From Hevea brasiliensis (lineage: Eukaryota; Streptophyta; Magnoliopsida; Malpighiales; Euphorbiaceae), in contig NC_079501.1 in the NCBI RefSeq assembly GCF_030052815.1, positions 88,077,796 to 88,141,795 on the forward strand: DNA of 64,000 bases. The letters run 5' to 3'. Positions 60,101 through 64,000 of this stretch are shown piece by piece. Both the position numbers and the translations under genes were made by a program. A model generated the notes under the pieces. That model searched no databases, was not told where the DNA came from, and saw nothing but the letters and a program-made list of their open reading frames with translations. The first letter of the stretch is position 1; each line of letters opens with the position of its first letter.

Positions 60101-60906
60101 TATGGAAGCTGTCAAGTAGGAAAAATGATATTACTATTGTTTTATATGCTAAAATTAGAAAATATATTTAAAATTCATAGAATGTGCTAAATAGGAAAGA
60201 GAAAATTATTATTGTCTTTTACTTTTAAAAAATTGAAAAATATATTTAAAATTTATAGAAGCTACAAAGTAGGGAAGAGAAAATTACTATTGTCCTTTAC
60301 TTTTATATATTTATATTTATATAGATAATCAGACTCTCAATTTTGTAACTTAATTATTCAGATTAAATTTAAATTTAAATTACGAGTTACCTTGAATCCA
60401 TATGTTTAAATCAATTAAAAATTACCGCCTCTAACTGTATATCTATAGGAATTTTTTATTTAACCCGTTCTACTATGGATCTCAAGATATAAAATATATG
60501 GTAAGACTCGTTTATCACTATATATATTTTTTTATTTAGACACAAAATATATGGTGAGACCCATTTATCCTTATATGAAATTTTCTTTTAGACTTTGTCT
60601 ACTGTGCACCCAAGATATCTGTATGGTGAGATCTGCCGATTAAATGCATAAATTTTAGATATTTATGTCTTAAATCAATGATGGATCAAATTTAGGCAAA
60701 AATTTTCCTATATCTATATCCAAATTATTTTGAATCTAAATAATTTACCAAGTTAGGTTAAGCCATAATTGGTACTTTTCTTTGCAATAAGAAAAGTTTC
60801 ATAAATTTTAGATTTTTTTTTTCTCTTTAATTAGATAAATATAAATATAAAAAATTCCTATATTTTCTCATCAAATAAAAGTTAATAATAATTATAATAG
60901 AAGGTG

Positions 60907-60980
<74 letters not shown>

Positions 60981-61695
60981 CTTTGCAATGGTATTTTCTA
61001 TTTAATTTCTACATGATTAAGATATATTTTGCACTAATTATATAATTTCCTATATTTTGCACTAGTATTTTCCAGAAAATAAAACTTAGAAAAATAAATA
61101 AACTGACCTTGCTTGGGATCCTCCTGTCATAAAACACAGAATTGGAGGGCACTGTTCCATTGAATAAAGGATTGGAATGCACGTAAATTGTGTACAACCC
61201 TTCATAACCTTTAAAGAACAATTCCCATAGAGGAGCCAAAGGCAAAGGCCCTGCTGTCAAAAACAAGAATGCAACCTTTGGTGCAAAAATGAATGGAAGT
61301 TCTCTAACATTAGGAACCATTGATGCTCTCCATATCAGCTCTTCTTCTTTCATATTGTGGGAGACTTTTTTTGGCGGTTTTACGAAGTACTCTTTCAAAT
61401 CGGTTTGATTACTCTTCTGATTCAGGTACACTTCCAAAGGTGAAGTCGGCGGCGGGGGAGGCGAAATCGGTGAAAATGAAGAAGAGGATTTAGATACAGA
61501 AGTCTGGCTTTGGATGGAGAAATTGTCGAGATGAAAGTTGGAAGAAATGTGTGTGAGATAGGAACAAAGAGTTACGCCAAGGGCTAAACCACAGCCGAAG
61601 AAAAGGAGATAGGAGAAGTAGCGAGGGAGGTTCATTTGCCTATTGATGAGCTTGGATGAGGTCCTTGAGCTTAGTTGCTGATTAAAGTTCTTCAT
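56102..61695 (-). CDS. GT14/DUF266 core-2/I-branching-like glycosyltransferase, copy 2
   Basis: Exon 1 is 61108-61695, followed by a 4.4-kb intron (56747-61107) and exon 2 at 56102-56746, phase 0, about 410 residues. I start at MKNFNQQ because it aligns with MKTIDQQ of copy 1; an in-frame ATG seven codons upstream (61716) would add MSISSLT. Same layout: membrane anchor ([20 protein letters not shown]), proline-rich stem ([12 protein letters not shown]), then [60 protein letters not shown] and [14 protein letters not shown]. Copy 1 has LTRGP where copy 2 has LTAGP, a change at an otherwise constant Arg. Tandem paralogues in the same orientation. Confidence 0.9.
57150..57191. repeat. (AT)n microsatellite
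   Basis: About 20 AT units in the copy 2 intron. Confidence 0.95.
58132..58687. mobile_element. GGTTCGG-rich MITE-like repeat with inverted ends, copy 3
   Basis: The left end TAGGGGTGAGCATTCGGTTC pairs with the right end GAACCGAATTCTGCTCAGTC...CTA as imperfect terminal inverted repeats. The body is full of AACCGAACCGA and TTCGGTTTAA motifs. No open frame. It lies in the glycosyltransferase copy 2 intron. I see no clear target duplication. Confidence 0.75.
59260..60310. repeat. Degenerate tandem array in the copy 2 intron
   Basis: A unit of roughly 85-130 bp recurs about nine times, marked by AAATTTATAGAAGCTGCCAA, GTAGGAAAGA and AATTACTATTGTCCTTTACT. Spacing is irregular and units are diverged. 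A GATA-type tract (59776-59826) interrupts it. Confidence 0.88.
60909..60977. repeat. (AT)n microsatellite
   Basis: About 34 AT units just downstream of the exon 1 donor of glycosyltransferase copy 2. Confidence 0.95.
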
Positions 61696-61716
61696 TGTTA
61701 GAGAAGAGATGGACAT

Positions 61717-61852
61717 GGAGATAGGGACAAGAAATACAGAAGGATTTTAGTCTCAAATAAAAAAATAATCCCAGCAATATCTATTTATTATGAGAGGACT
61801 TATTATTATCTTACCATAAAGTAATTATTATTGGAAAAATACTTGAACCAAG

Positions 61853-61926
<74 letters not shown>

Positions 61927-62496
61927 CCTTTTTTGAGAGAAAAGATCAAATGTTTTCATTAATTAACAATTATAACTAACATTTTAATTTTATATCACAT
62001 ATTTTAACATTTTAATTTACAAATTGAGAGCAATTAGTCAAAATCTTAAAATAATTTAAAAGATTTTGAATTTTGTTTATAAGAAGAAGAATTCAAAATT
62101 AGTTTATAGTCAATGCATTTTATTGTGATAATAAAATGAGCCCTAAAATTTTGAGACTTGAATACAATTGCTCCTGCAAATTTAAAGTTTGAGATATGAT
62201 AGAATATTTAAATATAATTATCAATATTTAACTTTTTCTATTCAATTAATTTACTTTTTTACCACTTATATTTAGTTAAGTGACATTTGAGTTGTCTACA
62301 AGATTATGTAGCATCGAATTAAGTCTAAGTCAGAGCTAGTTGTACTAAAAAAATTATATATACACACACATATATATAATTGCTATATATCCTATACCAT
62401 AAGGAAGGAGACACCTGATATAAGACATCTAAGTAATTTTGTCTTATTTTTATTTAATTTAGGAAAAATCATAACTGTTACTCTAAGTAGGCAAGT
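61717..62496. other. Upstream spacer of glycosyltransferase copy 2
   Basis: Contains the presumed promoter and a long (TA)n tract. AT-rich, without coding signal. Confidence 0.5.
61856..61922. repeat. (TA)n microsatellite
   Basis: About 33 TA units, 140-230 bp upstream of the glycosyltransferase copy 2 ATG. Confidence 0.95.
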
Positions 62497-62697
62497 TGTC
62501 ACGACCCAAATTATGGGCCAGACCGGCACTAGAACTTGGGTCAATATAAAGCCCCCAAAACCTGTAATAAGCCTAATTATTCTCTAGCCCAACCTTAAAG
62601 CCCATATCCAAAGCTTATTTTCAAGAAATCAACTGAACAGAGTTTGGCCATAAACTGAGATACCCAACAGAGAGTTTTTAGCTCATTCGACCTGTGA

Positions 62698-62824
<127 letters not shown>

Positions 62825-63339
62825 GGTCACAGATCACCCTCACAATCCTCAGTTAATCAATTTAATCAAATGGGAGCTCAGCTCCCTCATCCAAAATATA
62901 TATATTCATCCCATTCAACCATACATGCCTAATATTAAGTTTACAATTTCAAAATAGTAATATTTTATAGTTCCCAAATCAAATAAGATACTTCTAGTAC
63001 TGCAGAGTTCTAGATTTCGAAATAATAACATAAATTATAGATACTGCAACTTTAGACCCATAAAGAAGAAAGCAGGTTAAATCACAAGGAAAAAAGTCCT
63101 CCTATAATATGAAAAAAATGGGTGAACAGGAGTGAGCATTCGACTCATAGAGTATGATATTGATTTTAATTACAATTTGTATAACTATCTAGCACTAATG
63201 CATTCCTAAGGAATGAAATGCAATACAGATCAGCCTATTCAACTAAATTCAAACAACACTCACACAAAGAATAATTTGAAACACTCACACAAAGAATAAT
63301 TTGAAACACTCACACACCCATATATTACATCAGATATAT

Positions 63340-63390
63340 ATATATATAGACACACACACACACATACACACACACACACACACACACATA
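63340..63390. repeat. Compound (TA)n(CA)n microsatellite
   Basis: A short TA tract followed by about 19 CA units with one interruption, inside the LTR-like sequence. Confidence 0.9.
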
Positions 63391-64000
63391 TGGGAGTCGA
63401 TCCCCTATACAACACTCTTAATCTAATGCCTGCTAGCTAGATCAAATTGAGCTGGACTTTTGTGTAATAATCCAAATGCAGGGGTTAACGATATCAATTC
63501 AAAGCCATACTCACCCCGACTTTCACAAAAAGGATCAGGCCCCAAGCGAGACTAGCTTAAGCCGATTTGCGGAGGCTAGGAGGAGGATAAAGACTAACCC
63601 GACTCACCTAAAAATTATATTACAAATTTATCAATATTTACTTAAAATAAAACTTTAAAGAGTTAAAGGACACCCTAAGTTATGCAGAAAATCCGGTAGA
63701 GTTTTCCTTATACCTAGGACCTACTCAACCTATAAAGTGATTCAAATAACACTTCTAAAGGTCATAATCTCACATCCACAACTCAACAACAATACATGGC
63801 CTCTCCTGAGCCCTCCAAACCAGGCAAGTCTCACATAGACCAACAGCTCAATTATAAGGCTTAAAATAGACATTTTGCAAAAGTCATTCAAATTAGCTCT
63901 AAAAATTTTAAAATTTTGCCCCGAGGTCTTTAACAATGCTATAAGCTATTACAAAAGGAATTATAATTTTTTAAGCACCCAAGAGTATTTTACGGATTTT

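Overview
This is AT-rich nuclear DNA from a flowering plant, most likely a eudicot. The evidence is spliced genes with GT-AG introns, LRK10L/WAK-like receptor kinases, a SARD1-type CBP60 gene, plant GT14-like glycosyltransferases, Ty1/copia and LTR remnants, MITEs and long AT, CA and ATT microsatellites. I cannot name the species. Malpighiales is only a guess.

1-14.5 kb, plus strand: an LRK10L1-type receptor-kinase locus with an unusual layout. Six separate exons each encode a signal peptide plus a GUB_WAK_bind/WAK_assoc ectodomain (A1, B1, C1, A2, B2, C2). They lie upstream of a single mini-exon + transmembrane + kinase cassette (13053-14513). The A-B-C block of about 6.65 kb is tandemly duplicated. 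Five of the six exons end in a phase-1 splice donor that matches the phase-1 acceptor of the cassette. A2 has lost that phase through a one-base insertion. B1 and B2 differ strongly, almost all by amino-acid replacements, in two blocks within an otherwise near-identical duplication.

15-40 kb: three diverged copies of a tail-to-tail module made of a plus-strand LRK10L1-type gene and a minus-strand LRK10L2/Lr10-like non-RD receptor kinase. Module 1 has the live plus-strand kinase, and its minus-strand gene is broken by a 160-bp solo-LTR-like insert. Module 2 has an intact minus-strand gene (22563-24641), while its plus-strand kinase is deleted. Module 3 is pseudogenised on both strands. Between them lie a copia remnant, a young but frameshifted full-length copia element (27624-32269), a MITE with internal tandem repeats, and AT-rich spacer.

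40-49 kb: a Mutator-like long inverted repeat, a CACTA-type MITE, then a seven-exon minus-strand CBP60 gene that looks like SARD1, a transcription factor of salicylate immunity. It has a TATA box and a WRKY/TGA-type cis-element cluster upstream. A GGTTCGG-rich dispersed repeat follows.

49-64 kb: two paralogous minus-strand GT14/DUF266 (core-2/I-branching-like) glycosyltransferase genes, each with two exons and a large intron. The second intron holds a degenerate tandem-repeat array. Many long AT tracts are present. The window ends in an LTR-like sequence starting at 62497 and containing a long CA/TA microsatellite.

Functionally, the left two-thirds is a rapidly evolving cell-surface receptor cluster, next to a probable immune transcription factor. 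Any regulatory link between the two is inference only.
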